A stretch of 64,000 bases of DNA from Isoetes taiwanensis (lineage: Eukaryota > Streptophyta > Lycopodiopsida > Isoetales > Isoetaceae), in the NCBI GenBank assembly GCA_021234155.1, contig JAJEKV010000098.1, forward strand, positions 3,361,534-3,425,533, read 5' to 3'. Below, in pieces: positions 23,861-35,114 of this stretch. Made by a program: the position numbers and the translations under genes. The notes below the pieces were generated by a model, which ran no database searches, had not been told where the DNA came from, and saw nothing but the letters and a program-made list of their open reading frames with translations. Each line of letters opens with the position of its first letter. The first letter of the stretch is position 1.

Positions 23861-25947
23861 AATGTTGTGCTAGAGAACGTATCTGAATATGCGTATCCAT
23901 GATCTTTTGAAGATACGTTCCAGTATCTCCACCGAGTCCATGTCTAACAGTATATGGAGCTCCTAGTTAGGTGGGACCAACTCGAAGACAAAGATGCCTA
24001 GATAATTGTCGAATGCCGGACAAATCAAGAGTGTGGCATTCATCAAGAACTCCTATGGGCAACACGACGGACTCATCTTTGCATGCCCCTAAATCCATCT
24101 GCATGTCTCAATGCGGAGGCGATGCGCACAGATGGAAGCAATATGTGTTCACTTCCTCATGGGCAAATGTGCACGCAAGGAGCGATGTGGACCTCATGTT
24201 AGCATCGGATTGATTTGCTACTGATAGGATGCCATCTTGACATGTTCCAGTGCATTCGCATCCTAAAGCTTGCTAAGGAAGCAAGCATTAGGTAATGCCT
24301 CAAGTGATGGCAATTTTCTTCAGTTTGGGACGTATGAACCTGTGCTCTGTGACATTTTGAGGAAAACCATTGAGCTTGTTTTCCTTCCAAGGCATTGTGG
24401 ACCTAGTAGCACAGCATAAGCAAGGTTTTTGGCAAGAGTATTGCACCCACACTGACCATCTTCTAAAAGTAGATGATGTGACTATCCAATGCGATATGTT
24501 TCTGCGGTCCCTCAATTAGCAAGAAACATGTTTCCCGCAGACGGATCGATATGAGACTACAAACTTTATCCCAAGCGCTCGGGCAAGGAAGGCTTTCTGC
24601 ACCTGCTCCAGGTCATTTTAGATGGTGAGGGATACTACCAAGGCCTAAATCTCGACCCCGTAAAGGAGAACAAGCTCTTCCAAAGCTCGAACAAGGCTCA
24701 GTCATATAGTTACGCCTTTGTAATTGTTGTTACGCATTGCATACAAAGGCTTCCAAACCCTCGTCATGTGCAACCAGATGGAAGTGTTCGCTATGTGGCG
24801 AAGAAATTCCAGTTCGAAATGCTTGTCACAGGTTGCATATTACAATTTTCAAATCCATAGGGGCCTCCAACTGCTTCAATCTTTTCCACAACTTGTCTCG
24901 AGGCACAATGCCAAAATCCTTTGCAAAATCAACAAAGCGAAAGCAGTACAGTTCTTGCAAGTGATTCTTGCTATCTTCAACTAGGGTCCATAGAGGAAAA
25001 CATGATCAATGGTGGAGTCTCGAAGCCTCAATTCTATTTGTGTGAGAGCTTGTGCCTCTACTTCCCCTCAGCCTATATCGTCAATTGTTGCTCGAGATTG
25101 CCGGCCAACATGTTTGCAAAGAGAGAATTGGCCGATTTTCCAGGAACCACCGAGCAGTGAGGGTCGCTTACCTTGTAGATGGGAACAACCCTACTAGCGG
25201 TCCACTATGATTGCGTGAGTGCACGTTGCATGATGTTATTTTTTTATTACGAGATTGTATTTGGTAGAATCGGCTCATAGACACGATGGTATCAAGGTGA
25301 AATAGCATATCACAGTTTTCAAATCCATAGGGCCTCCAACCGCTTCTATCTTTCCTACAACTTGTCTCGAGGCACAGTGCCAAAACCCTTTGCAAAATCA
25401 ACAAAGTAGCAGTACAGTCCTTGCAAGAGATTCTTGCTATCTTCAACGAGAGTCCATAGAGTGAAAACATGATCAATGGTGGAGTGTTGAAGCCTCAATC
25501 CTATTTGTGTGAGAGCTTGTGCCTTTACTTCCTCTGCCCATATTGTCAATTGTTGCTCGAGATTGCCGACCAACATGTTTGCAAAGAGAGAACTGGCCGA
25601 TTTTGCAGGAACCACCGAGCAATGTGGGTCACCTACTGTGTAGATGGGAACAATCCTGCTAGTGGTCCACTACGGGAGGAAAGCTTTTCTGTAATGCCAT
25701 ACTGAACAATGCCATGAGGATAGACACTATCGGTGACCCTGCCTATTTGAGCATATGCAGCTTGGCCTGCACGGTGTCCAAATTCGTTGCTTTGCCATTG
25801 GCGAGATGTTGTAGGCCCTTGGTAAATCCCCGCCTCAATGACTAGTGGTGGACCCATCTGGGGGAGTATTGTTGCTTAAACTCCAAGTGGATCATAAAGC
25901 TACTGCAAGTATTGTACCCATTGCTCAATCGATGTTCCTTTTGTTTG
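23861..25947 (-). mobile_element. LINE (non-LTR retrotransposon), RT and 3' part, minus strand
   Basis: Read from 25,947 leftwards. The linker before RT reads TKGTSIEQWVQYLQ, LYDPLGV and PQMGPP. RT starts include WTTSRIVPIYTVGDP (about 25,675-25,625), HSTIDHVFTLW (near 25,480) and YFVDFAKGFGTVPR (near 25,400). Downstream are a decayed palm and thumb and, near 24,140-24,090, the C-terminal block RIETCRW that also occurs in the plus-strand LINE at 56.77 kb. The protein copies its own mRNA at a nicked target site, as in LINEs generally. This copy has many frameshifts and a duplicated RT block. Its 3' end is not clear; the first 100-150 bases of the interval are unassigned. The upstream part resumes at 42,570 beyond the inserted chromovirus. 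Confidence 0.8.
24835..25673 (-). repeat. Tandem duplication of ~370 bp inside the LINE RT
   Basis: The RT segment 24,835-25,205 is repeated at 25,303-25,673, an offset of about 467-468 bases. Matching landmarks are caattttcaaatccatagg/cagttttcaaatccatagg (24,842 and 25,312), acaacttgtctcgaggcaca (24,890 and 25,358) and gtagatgggaacaa (25,175 and 25,642). The repeat would make a protein with two copies of the HSTIDHVFTL to FVDFAK region. Confidence 0.85.
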
Positions 25948-27549
25948 TGGCGTTCTGGGGAATATCGCCTATAAATAATTATATTCCGGGCCGCCACTAT
26001 ACAAGTCTACCATTGTAGCATTGTATACCTTAGGAAGTGGCAATGGGTACATCTAAGTTAAATGCTTAACTTAGATAACCTTAGGATAAGGCCCATTTCC
26101 ACATGGCCTTATCCCATGGGCAACCGCCACATGGGCCCCATCCCATTGGTGCCACGTGGCATCCCATGTGGACCCTATCTTATATTAGCACAAACCCTAA
26201 CCCTAGACCTCTTTTTCCGACCCTAGCAATCGAGACTCATCTACACACTCAAACTCCGTTTCGAAAGCATTCTTAATTGTGGATTCGATCTTGAGCAAGT
26301 GAAACTTAGACCAATTCAAGACCATGGAGATGCCGGATTGGGAGGGAGTGCTTCTCGAGCAGGTATGTAGAGTAGTGCTCTTGGTGGATCATCTAGAAGT
26401 TAGCACTCCAGATTGGTTAGTATTTCGTATCTAGAGTAGAGCCATCCTAGAACCCTTATTCAACATCTTGAACCCTAATCAAGGAACCCTAACCGTAAGT
26501 TAGATATGTATGATTAGGTTAAGATGTTCTTATTATGATTATCATGATATGATGTTTATGTGATATTGGTTGATCATGTTTGCTCCTCTTGTATTGGGAA
26601 GGGGTAGAGACCTAGTAGCCGTTATATAGTATGCCCTAGCTAGATCCCTTAGTTCCTATTATATGTGGCACGTATGCATAGGAGCCCACCCAGGCTATTG
26701 GAGCTATGATGTGACTTCAACACTACACAACGGGCTAGAGGCTTATCCGGATCGGGGATCCCTGCTGTAGCCTCTTGGGGATCCCATAGCGGGCTAGGCT
26801 TTATATGGCGGTCACTTTGTGTGGGCGGACATGGGTCAGGACACCTCAGGGACAATGGTGTAAGCCACGCCTCTCGGGGAGTTGCAAGTCTTGGGCTTGG
26901 CTCTGTTTTGGGGGTTAAGTCGCATGCGAATCGTGTGTCGCCGCGATTCTCTAGTCGCCTCAGAGAAACTCTAGACCCTGGGAAGGGGAGATGCAACCCT
27001 TCTGCCTCGTCGGACCGAGGGAGATGCAACCCGGAGTAGTCCCAATGGGTGATGCTATGGGATTGCGTATGGGAAGGGTAGAGTCATGCCGAGCCCGATC
27101 TAGCTCACTCGCAAAGTATGCACGAGGAGGGCGCGGATGGAGTGGTCAACCCAGCCATTGTCTATAGCCCGCCCAGCCATTGTTATGTTTCGGTACGCTC
27201 TATCCACGAGGCCTAGCCAGGTCATTCACCTTCCTCACAGTCGAGCCATGGGTAGGAGCTCTCATGTCTTATGGCATATGATTATCTTCTTTGGGTTGTG
27301 GATATATGGATGGACTACCCTTCGAGGTAGTATGATGTATTGTTATTACTAGTTTCGACGTTGTTTATGCTTCCATTGTGGATAGGAGCCCATAGGGAAG
27401 GGCTGGCGAAGATACCGCCGTGTCCCCTTCCCGCACTAGAGATCATCTCAGAGTGCGGGATAGGCGGAGGGGTCTGCGCGGTCGAGGGGAACGGATGGGG
27501 GATTTCTGCGGGGTGTACCACGGGCGCCAGATATTTAGCGAGGGCGTCA
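25948..27549 (+). repeat. 5' LTR (1,602 bp)
   Basis: It starts TGGCGTTCTGGGG and ends GGGCGTCA, matching TGACGTTCCAGGGG and GGGCGTCA of the 3' LTR, with the standard TG...CA ends. The two LTRs are collinear throughout, with scattered substitutions and short indels, which indicates age. A telomere-like word (aaaccctaaccctaga) occurs once in each LTR, near 26,192 and 41,193. The LTR supplies promoter and polyadenylation signals in this class of element. Confidence 0.92.
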
Positions 27550-27550
27550 A

Positions 27551-27562
27551 TAGTATCAGAGC
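27551..27562 (+). other. Primer binding site, initiator Met-tRNA type
   Basis: TAGTATCAGAGC begins one base after the 5' LTR. Plant retrotransposons primed by initiator methionine tRNA typically carry TGGTATCAGAGC, so this has one mismatch. Its position fixes the LTR end and the plus orientation of the element. Confidence 0.9.
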
Positions 27563-30500
27563 GATGTTCTTGGTTGACCAAGAACTAGCACTGACCATGT
27601 CCCTGAAAGTAGTCTAACAGGCCTAATAGGGTGCAAAACGAAAAAAATTTCCACCATGGAACCTCGAAAATAGGAAAACAAATTTCCTATGTGGTGGGTC
27701 CGTAAGATTAGGCTAAGTTGTTAGATGAAGAAAAGAATGAGTCAAATTAACATTCTAGTAAATTTGAAGTGAAAATTATGCATCAACATCAAATTTCACC
27801 TAATATAGGTCGAAGAATCATGCCAATCTGAGACCTGGGTGAAAAATGGTGCAAATTCATAATTAAGACTTTGAACCATTAGGAAAATTTCGAAATTACA
27901 GTATAATCCTATATTATAATGTTATAGTGTAAGTGTTGGACCCAGCCCTAATCTAGACGGTCGAGATTTATTTGACTAGACGATGGAGATTAACTTTTGT
28001 AAAGAACGAACTCCTTTCATCTTAATTCCGGCGAGCAGTTTGGAGGTCGATTGCACTTTTATTGGGTGTTTTCCCCATTTCCTTTCTTCCTAAAACCCTA
28101 AGCCATTCCGGAGCACGGCATGGCCCCTTTGTTTTGTTGCCTCCTTCAACAGCTTCTTTCTGGCAGTCACAAGATCTATCAGCCACTATAAGATTGCTAG
28201 ATACATCGGCCTTTGCAAGAATGCTGTTAGAAGGTAAATGTTGGTAGGGATCTTGGAAAATTTAAGCCGTTAGAAAAGATATAAGCTTCATTTGGTAGGG
28301 ATGTTTTCATTCTTGAGTTAACCATTTAACATGCAACAGAGAAAGATATAAGCTTCCTTTGACAAAGGATGATGGTTAAAGTTGCATGTTTATTTTGCCC
28401 TAGGCTATACCATCATGTTTTATTATGATAGAGCCTACTGGGTTTCATTAGGCTCAAAGAAATCCATGAAAGGAGCTATGCCGAACCATATTTTTCATTC
28501 TTGAGTTTTTTCAAACCAAACGTTAAAAGATTCAATAAGCAACTTATAAAAAGACGAAAAACTTGGGAAAATTTGGAGAGGAAGCGACTTCCGCATATCC
28601 TATCCGACCAAAATTAAAACAAAAGGATGCATGGTTAATGAGTTACATGTCGCCTCTATTTTATTTAGAAGGACCGTAGCGTAAAGTCTCAAAAGATTGG
28701 ACACCATCATGTTTTATTATGACAGAAAGCTCATTTTGGGTCCGAGGAACCTCCGAAATGAGTTTGCTCAAAGAAATTCATAAAAAAGAGCTCCTTTTTT
28801 TTGAGATCATGCAGCGACAATAGAACCATATCTTTAGTAAAAGGTACATTGCTTTAACCAAAAGATTTACTTTCTGGAATGAGTTGATCAAGGCACATTG
28901 CTTTAACCAAAAGATCTACTTTCTGGAATGATTTGATAATTAGAAAGTCAAAGACACTTACAAACTATGAATAATCATTTATTGTAAGTTGTTTGATGTG
29001 ATCACAGGGCATGATGAATAACCGCACGCGGTATAGCTTCAAAGCAGGTGAACTGGCGATTGAATCGAGATCCTCGCCCTTGATTACAAAGGGCATCGTA
29101 GTATTATTGATTTCCATATTGTGGTCATTCGAATTAGATCTATGGCAATTACGATGGGGGAGAAAAGGTGCGGCCATGCCTGTCAACTATTGTAAGCACT
29201 AGCAATTGAAATTTTAGAGTTGCCTAGAATTTTGGGGTAAACGTTTCATAGTTTTATTAAGGAGAAGCTCTACTTATCCATCTGAAATAAACACTAAGTT
29301 TAACTGAATGTGGAAGCCAATCTTGAAATTGTAAACCTTCCTAATGGAAATTATAAACCACTCCATAATGGAAAACTGTTGAAGTTCCAAAATAGTCGAT
29401 CATACAGGAGATGGTAAACAAGGCTAGATCATGTTTCTGATAGTTTGCTTCAAAGGTATGTTGCAAGATAAAAAAGATTTGAATTCTCTCCTTTTGTTAT
29501 CTGGATGGTGAATTTTCCTACTAATACATCTTAAGGATATGCTCACAGTGGAACATAGTCTGTCAAAGGGGGTTTTATTAGCAAACTTTATTTTTGCGTT
29601 GATGGAAAATTAGATTGGCCCTTGCACAAAAGTATCAGTTTTGAGGCCCAGCATAACTAAGTTTAAAATCCATGATGTCACTTGCAGATGTTAATATGGC
29701 ATCTGACAAATACGCTTAGATCTTTTGTGAAGGCGGCTAGGCTTATTTTCCTGTGAGATTGCCATGGACTTTTCACTGCCTGTAGATATGGACTTTGCTA
29801 TTAATCAACGTAACAACTAGGTCACGAACATGCAGATTTTGCAGCAGGTTTGCATCCTTTACTATGTTTTTCATTGTGATTTTTCCTTCCTGAAAGGGTA
29901 GAAGTCTTCCTGGATACTATTTACCGAAAAAACAAATGTCATTGATTGGCTTAGAAAATTCAGTATGTCTGAAAATGGATGGACTTATATAAAAGAATAC
30001 GAGGGAATGGCCAAATGGATGAAATTAGTTTGTCTGGTGAGCATAACCAATAAGCCCGATTTCTGAATTATGAAGCATAAGTAACCAGATGCATTCCCAT
30101 TTTAGCATTTTCTATTTACATTACATGATGTAACTTAATACATGTTGTTCAATGCAAAAAGAAGTTTTAAAATTGCATGCACTCAGTACGAAGGTGAAGT
30201 AAAAAATGAAGTAGAGGATACAAGAGGAAGCAAAAAGCAAAAAGGCAAACTAAAAGGTAGATATTTTGTTAGGAGGCAGGATTATTTGCAGGCCCTTTAT
30301 TAGATGCAATAGATGACTTCTGGAAAGAAAGTAGATTGGTAGCCAAGAAACTTATTGCAACCAGATGCATCGAATTGCAGCCAGATGCATTGAAGATGTC
30401 AAGGCTTGCAAAGGCGCATGGAAGATACCACTTACATTTCATGGTCAAGCTTCAAACATGTGCAACAACATGCCACTGCAAAAACAAGATGAGCCAAATA

Positions 30501-31395
30501 AATTTCTTCTAATTCTAATACCAACCTACCATGTATGCAACAAAAGATAGATATTTGCAGGTTATTAGTGATAATACAGAGTCAATTGATCCTACCAAAC
30601 AACATGTCATACATACATGCAAATATCTCAGGATATCTAGCCAAGATGTTAGGTTGCCCATGCCCACCAAGTATAATTGCATTCATAATATTCAATTTAA
30701 TTCCAAATAAATAGGAATCCACATATTCTTCATGCAAAGCATGGAAATTTTACTATGACAGGGGATGTCGCATATGGACACTGTGCAAGATAGACATAGT
30801 CTAATAGGGACTTTTTATATCATGTTATTGAGTTACTTTTTTGTTGTTGTTGGAAGTGAAGCCAGGTAGAATAGAAAGTGAAGCCAAGCAACATAAAAAG
30901 TGTAGCTAAGAACTCGAAACGTAAAGTTGTCTCTTGCAACTACACCCTTTCAATATTTTTTGCATAGACATCCATATACACATATCTATTCTTCATTTTA
31001 CAAAGGTATTTATATTGAATGCTATTTCGATTTTGGAATTATGCTTCTAGCATACAACACGGCAAGCCACAAACCTATTAATTAAGTCCATTTGACATAC
31101 AAAGGTATTTTCTATTGAATGCCATACCAATTTTGTGTTTCTACCTTAGTCAACACAGTCTAACATGAAAGAGCTATGTTTCTTTTGAGCGTTGTTAAAA
31201 ATGCTCGTAATGCCTACCAAACATTTACAAGTCTAACATATAAAGAACGCTTTGGCAATCGCGCATTAGTACAAGATAAGTAATATATTAATAATTAAGT
31301 GTATACTAATAATTAAGTATATGGGAGAAATTAATAAAGGGGGCTAATTATTAGACCTATTAATGGTAGGGGAATATTTCCTAGAGCATCTTCCT
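27563..31395. other. Surplus AT-rich DNA between primer site and H3-like frame
   Basis: Nearly 4 kb with no recognised gene. Frames are short and frequently closed on both strands. Stretches near 28,060-28,240 and 29,010-29,200 hold 61-63-codon frames without known motif. The composition resembles plant intergenic or intron DNA rather than a retroviral leader. This could be flanking host DNA captured with the H3-like gene, or a later nested insertion whose ends I could not find. Confidence 0.45.
28842..28937. repeat. 49-bp tandem duplication
   Basis: The text acattgctttaaccaaaaga, continuing to ctttctggaatgagttgat, occurs at 28,842-28,888 and again at 28,891-28,937 with three mismatches. Confidence 0.9.
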
Positions 31396-31495
31396 TTTTA
31401 AATATCTTCTTGCCACCTCATTTCCCTCCAACCTTGCCTACACACCTTCTTCCTCTTGATCAGCCTTACGTCATCAGTTTCCCAAACCGTAAGAC
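31396..31495 (+). promoter_or_regulatory. Putative promoter and leader of the H3-like frame
   Basis: A TATA-like tttttaaata lies at about 31,395-31,404. It is followed by a pyrimidine-rich, roughly 90-base leader leading to the ATG at 31,496. The spacing is plausible for a plant core promoter. No other element could be assigned. Confidence 0.35.
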
Positions 31496-32604
31496 ATGGC
31501 AAGGACCAAACAAACCTATAGGTAGACTGGCCCAAGGAGCTCTCCTTCGATGGCGCAACAGCAGGTGGACATGGGAAGCAGATTCTCGAGCACCTCCTAA
31601 CAAGGAAGGCGAGGAGTTGTCTTCTTCAACAGATGAGACCTTCCACGCATCGCAGGAGGAGCCGCAGAGCAGCTCGGGCCACCTGGCCGAGACCCGGCAC
31701 CGACGAGACGACTATTCACGCCTAAGCACTCTCTCTAGCCGAGGGAGACCGTGGAGGAGGACCGCCGAGAGGAAGAGCACCACTTAAGAGCGGCAAGAAA
31801 CAAGATCAGCAGCAGAGAGGAGCCCACGCCAGAGGAGGTTGGCACCTCCACGAAGAAGAAAGGGGAAGAAGAAGGTCACCGAGTGGCCCGAGGAGAAAAT
31901 GAGAAAGAAGAGGGAGCGGGAGAAGGAAGCATGGAGAAGGGAGAAAAGAACGGAAGGGAGCAGGATCCACCAAGAGGGACGGCCCGGAATAGAAGAACCT
32001 TGTCGATCTCCGACGAGGAAGTGGAGGAGAAAGTAGAAGAAGAAGAAGAGGAGGAGGAAGTAGAAGAGCAGGAAGACGCCGGGGAACATACCCAAAGTGG
32101 CCTAAGCCACCAAAGGTCATAAAGAAGTAGAAGGTGGGAATTCACGTTGAAGCAGGACCGCGGAATTCTTAAGGCCATATGAAGTGCCGGCATTTCAGAG
32201 TACCTCCGCCGGGACGAGGCATAATGATTGGTACCGCAAGCGTAACGCGTGGTTCGTGAAGGGGGACTACGCAACGGAAGAACCAGCCCAAGCCGCCGCC
32301 ACCCAGGCTAGAGAAGCCGAAGAAGGTCCATCATGGACCTAACTCGAGGCACGCACGAGTCTTCAGGGAGATTAGGCATTTTCAACAAAGGTTGTATTAA
32401 TCTCCTAAATTAGGAAGGCACCATTCGTTTGACACCTACGCCGAGATAATGCACGGTTCGTGACGTATTATAGGGTGCACGGCGGAGACCGAGCTGACGC
32501 AGCTTTTTGAAGAAGGGAACCTTTGTGCAATCCATGCCAAGCGTGTCACGGTCATGCCAAAAGACCTGCACTTGGCGAGGAGGATTCGCAAAGAGAAACC
32601 CTAG
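31496..32604 (+). pseudogene. Histone H3-like protein with long linker, frameshifted, inside chromovirus
   Basis: The start reads MARTKQTYR, then a TAG where H3 has Lys9, then TG; canonical H3 begins MARTKQTARKSTG. The end, in another frame, reads [16 protein letters not shown], then [17 protein letters not shown] and stop (32,506-32,604). This matches 25 of the last 33 residues of canonical H3. Upstream, VHHGPN, RVFREIRHFQQ (about 32,330-32,390) and RKAPF (32,414) match the alpha-N and first helix region. Between tail and fold lies a linker of about 270 codons. It is Glu/Lys/Arg-rich with an acidic run near 32,005-32,080, then Pro-rich (PKPPPP). The whole unit is intronless. At least three frame changes and several stops break it. 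A normal H3 has about 136 residues; this would have about 370. It could be a centromere-type or other H3 variant captured by the element, or a host retrocopy. The H3 identity is firm; function is unknown. Confidence 0.85.
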
Positions 32605-32827
32605 GAGCCTCCAATTTTGTAAACTGTATAAAAGTAAAGTTCTTGTACATTTTACTTATCATCTATAAAAGTGTTTGTTTTGCACATTAATTTCTTGTTA
32701 GCATAAAAATATACTTATATGAATTGAAATTTGAATTAATCTTTTGTATTATAGTTAGGAAACCCAAATTGTCTAACCCCTATGAAAATTTCCTTCAAGA
32801 AATCAAAATTAGATCAAAAATCGGCCC
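32605..32827. other. 3' flank of the H3-like frame
   Basis: AT-rich, with two TATA-like words (tataaaag at about 32,628 and 32,671). No poly(A) tract follows the stop codon, so there is no direct sign of a simple mRNA retrocopy. Confidence 0.4.
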
Positions 32828-33303
32828 ACTCCGGTCACTCCGCGCCAAATGCGTCTGCGTTCGTGAACGTAGAGCCCTTTCGTGCAAAGTGACCCGAGTC
32901 ACTTGATTTGAAGGCAAATTGATCCCAAATTTAGCATAAAAATATGTTAGAATGCTTAGAATTCTTCTAGAAATGCAGTATAGCACTTAAAATTCGCTAA
33001 AAACATCCAAAAGTGGTAGAAATCAGCCCACTCCGGTCACTCCGTGCCAAACGCGTCTGCGTTCGTGAACGCAGAGCCCTTTCACGCGAAGTGACTCGAG
33101 TCGGCCAAATTTACACTTCGAGGTGTCCAATTAGCATGAAATAAGTTGCTAGCTAGCCTAGAATTGATCCAAGTAGGCATTTTAGTATCTTACAACCTTT
33201 AGAAATGTTCTTTTCACCTAGAAATCAGCCCACTCCGGTCACTCGCGCAAAAACGCCTGCGTTGCGTGGAACGCAGAGCCCTTTCGCGCGAAGTGACCCG
33301 AGT
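32828..33303. repeat. Three 72-bp imperfect palindromes at exact 202-bp spacing
   Basis: Copies lie at 32,828-32,899, 33,030-33,101 and 33,232-33,303. All are 72 bp and their starts are 202 bp apart. Each begins actccggtcact and ends gtgac(c/t)cgagt, which is nearly its own reverse complement. In copy 2 the centre is the perfect hairpin CTGCGTTC-GT-GAACGCAG; copies 1 and 3 have small changes there. The 130-bp spacers are AT-rich and much less conserved, and contain recurring gaaatcagccc and tagaat words. The array lies about 180 bp upstream of a TATA box. It may be an enhancer, a protein-binding array or a replication/packaging signal. Confidence 0.95.
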
Positions 33304-33482
33304 CGACCTAGATTGATCAAGATTTGTCCAAAATTGACCCAACAAACTGCCACGTAGAGTTTCTTGCTTTGCTTTGCTTAGAATTGCACTTCATGGCAGC
33401 TCAATTGGACATCCATAGCCTTAGAACAAAAGCCTGTTCCATCAAGAACCCTTGTGCACGGAACCCGAGGCAGGCCATACTC

Positions 33483-33490
33483 TATAAAAG
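33483..33490 (+). promoter_or_regulatory. TATA box (TATAAAAG)
   Basis: A strong plant TATA box, followed by ggggcctc and a pyrimidine-rich leader. The first ATG of the next frame lies at 33,602, 112 bases downstream. The palindromic array is upstream, so this looks like a complete internal promoter separate from the LTR. Confidence 0.7.
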
Positions 33491-33601
33491 GGGGCCTCAT
33501 TTGCCATTTTCCCTTCACCAAAAGTGCTCTTAGTGCCTTAGGCGATTTTCCAAGCTTTTGCCGGTTCTTCCAAGCCATCTTCTACACCCATCTCTCGCTC
33601 A

Positions 33602-35114
33602 ATGGGCCCACAAACTTTGTTCAATGGTACAATAGTGCCAACCACATCTGTAATTTTCCAAGAGGCCTTCCATGTGTTTGATCATCTCTTGACCTCCATG
33701 CAACCTTGACTAGGACCCCTTTCTACATCGATGTAATTTGCCAAGATGACCAAAACATTCGCCGCCATAGGAAGTTAGCCTTCCACCTAGGGAGGGAGTG
33801 GGTATCCTTAGAGTCACCAACCAAGCCATCGGGAGGGGGGATCCAGAGTCAAAGGGCGACTATGGGACCAGAGGAGCAAAGATGCCGCATTACATGAGTT
33901 GCAGTAAGGCTGAGCAATGTGTATGTTTTTCGGCACAAGCACCCTCTCCTTATTTTATGCAAGACAAGGCCATCAATAAGGTTGAGAACCCTCGATCCAA
34001 CCCTTGGACCTAGCGCCACTCAACACAAGGAGGGAGCAAAGCCGCATCCATGAGATCGAATCATCGAGTAACGCGGTACCATGGCATGACAACAGGGGTA
34101 CCAACACCGCAAATCGAAAGATTACGAGCAGCTAGGGGAAGAAACCCGGATTGGGAGAGGGGAAGCGGCAAGAATGGAGAGGTACATAGCCGTGCACGAG
34201 GGGCGACATCAGCGCCCAATCAACCTCCGTTGGCATCACGGCTCTATCCCCGATAGTAATTGATGGGGAAGAATACATCTTGGCAAACGATATTCTCAAT
34301 CTTCCATATTGCCGTGAAGAGGGGCTTAGAATTGATGAGCTTCTAGGCCTGTTTGCAAAGGAGCATAACAAATGACTTCATCGACTATTCCTATATCAAG
34401 AAATCCCAAGAGAAATAGCAGAGCGACACTCCTATGCCGGCGAGACAATGTCCGACATCGCCGCCTATGAGCAAATAAGGGAGATATATCGTCAACAGGA
34501 GCCAATAATCCCAGAGGAGGAGTTTCAAGAAATCCAAAGCAGATTGTACAAACTAGGGAGGGGCCCAAGTTCTAGCCGAACGGTTCGATCAAGGAGCATG
34601 CGGGAAGCATCTAGCAGTATCAATTTGGAGAGTGCAACCACCATGTGGAGGGACCATGAAGACCTCCTAGTAGTCGACGTCTACGACGGGCGGCTCAAAG
34701 GAAGAAATGTGTGCAGGACCATAGGAAGGGGAAAGGCACTCAGGTACTATCTTCCAGTCCTCAGGGGCAGATGATCGTCTTCCACAAAGAGTTCAGCCCG
34801 CGAGGAGAGGAATCAGTGGCGCTCCTCATAGCACTTTCAGGGTTCGGGCAGCATGCTAAGCTGAGCAGCAACACGGACCACGTCATCCTTTTCAAGAGAT
34901 CAAAGGCCCTTCATAGCCTTGACTTCGCCAAGGGGTCACTTGAGAGATGCCCCATTGACGATGGCAAAGCAACAACACCTCCACTCCCTCCACCTCGGAT
35001 GATTTCGAGCTCTTGAAGGTCGATCCTCGAGAACATTCTGCACAACATCGGCAAGGGCCTCCGACTTAAGGACGTCAAGAAATTCTTCACTCAAGCAAAA
35101 GCTCCCTACCGATA
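33602..35114 (+). pseudogene. Unidentified ~500-codon frame upstream of gag
   Basis: I do not recognise the family. The frame starts MGPQTLFNGTIVPTTSV at 33,602 and shifts near 33,705 to a piece reading FYIDVICQDDQN. After a Gly-rich, less readable part it resumes at about 34,230 with IVIDGEEYILANDILNLP. A 108-codon frame at 34,448-34,774 follows (YEQIREIYRQQEPIIPEEEF, WRDHEDLLVVDVYDG, GKALRYYLPVLRGR). The next frame, 34,711-35,016, has MIVFHKEF and ESVALLIALSGFG. The end reads LRLKDVKKFFTQAKAPYR before TAA at 35,112. The long matching pieces show it was a real protein, now with at least four frameshifts or stops. It is neither Gag nor Pol by motif. An endogenous pararetroviral gene was considered, but no supporting motif is visible. 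Confidence 0.55.

Noticed and set aside
26191-26207. Telomere-like word aaaccctaaccctaga, also near 41,193
   Set aside because: Only one and a half units, at the same place in both LTRs; it is part of the LTR, not a telomeric array.
26649-27029. 126-codon minus-strand frame in the 5' LTR
   Set aside because: LTR sequence; the equivalent region of the 3' LTR does not keep the frame intact.
31784-32274. Minus-strand frames of 103-132 codons opposite the H3-like linker
   Set aside because: They are Phe/Leu- and Ser-rich antisense translations of the Glu/Lys-rich linker; no motif.
31496-32604. Ordinary host histone H3 gene
   Set aside because: The linker of about 270 codons, the frameshifts and the location between primer site and gag of a retrotransposon do not fit a normal H3 gene.
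33602-35114. Endogenous pararetrovirus gene as identity of the unknown frame
   Set aside because: No movement-protein, coat zinc-finger or protease motif is visible, and the surrounding element is a clear LTR chromovirus.
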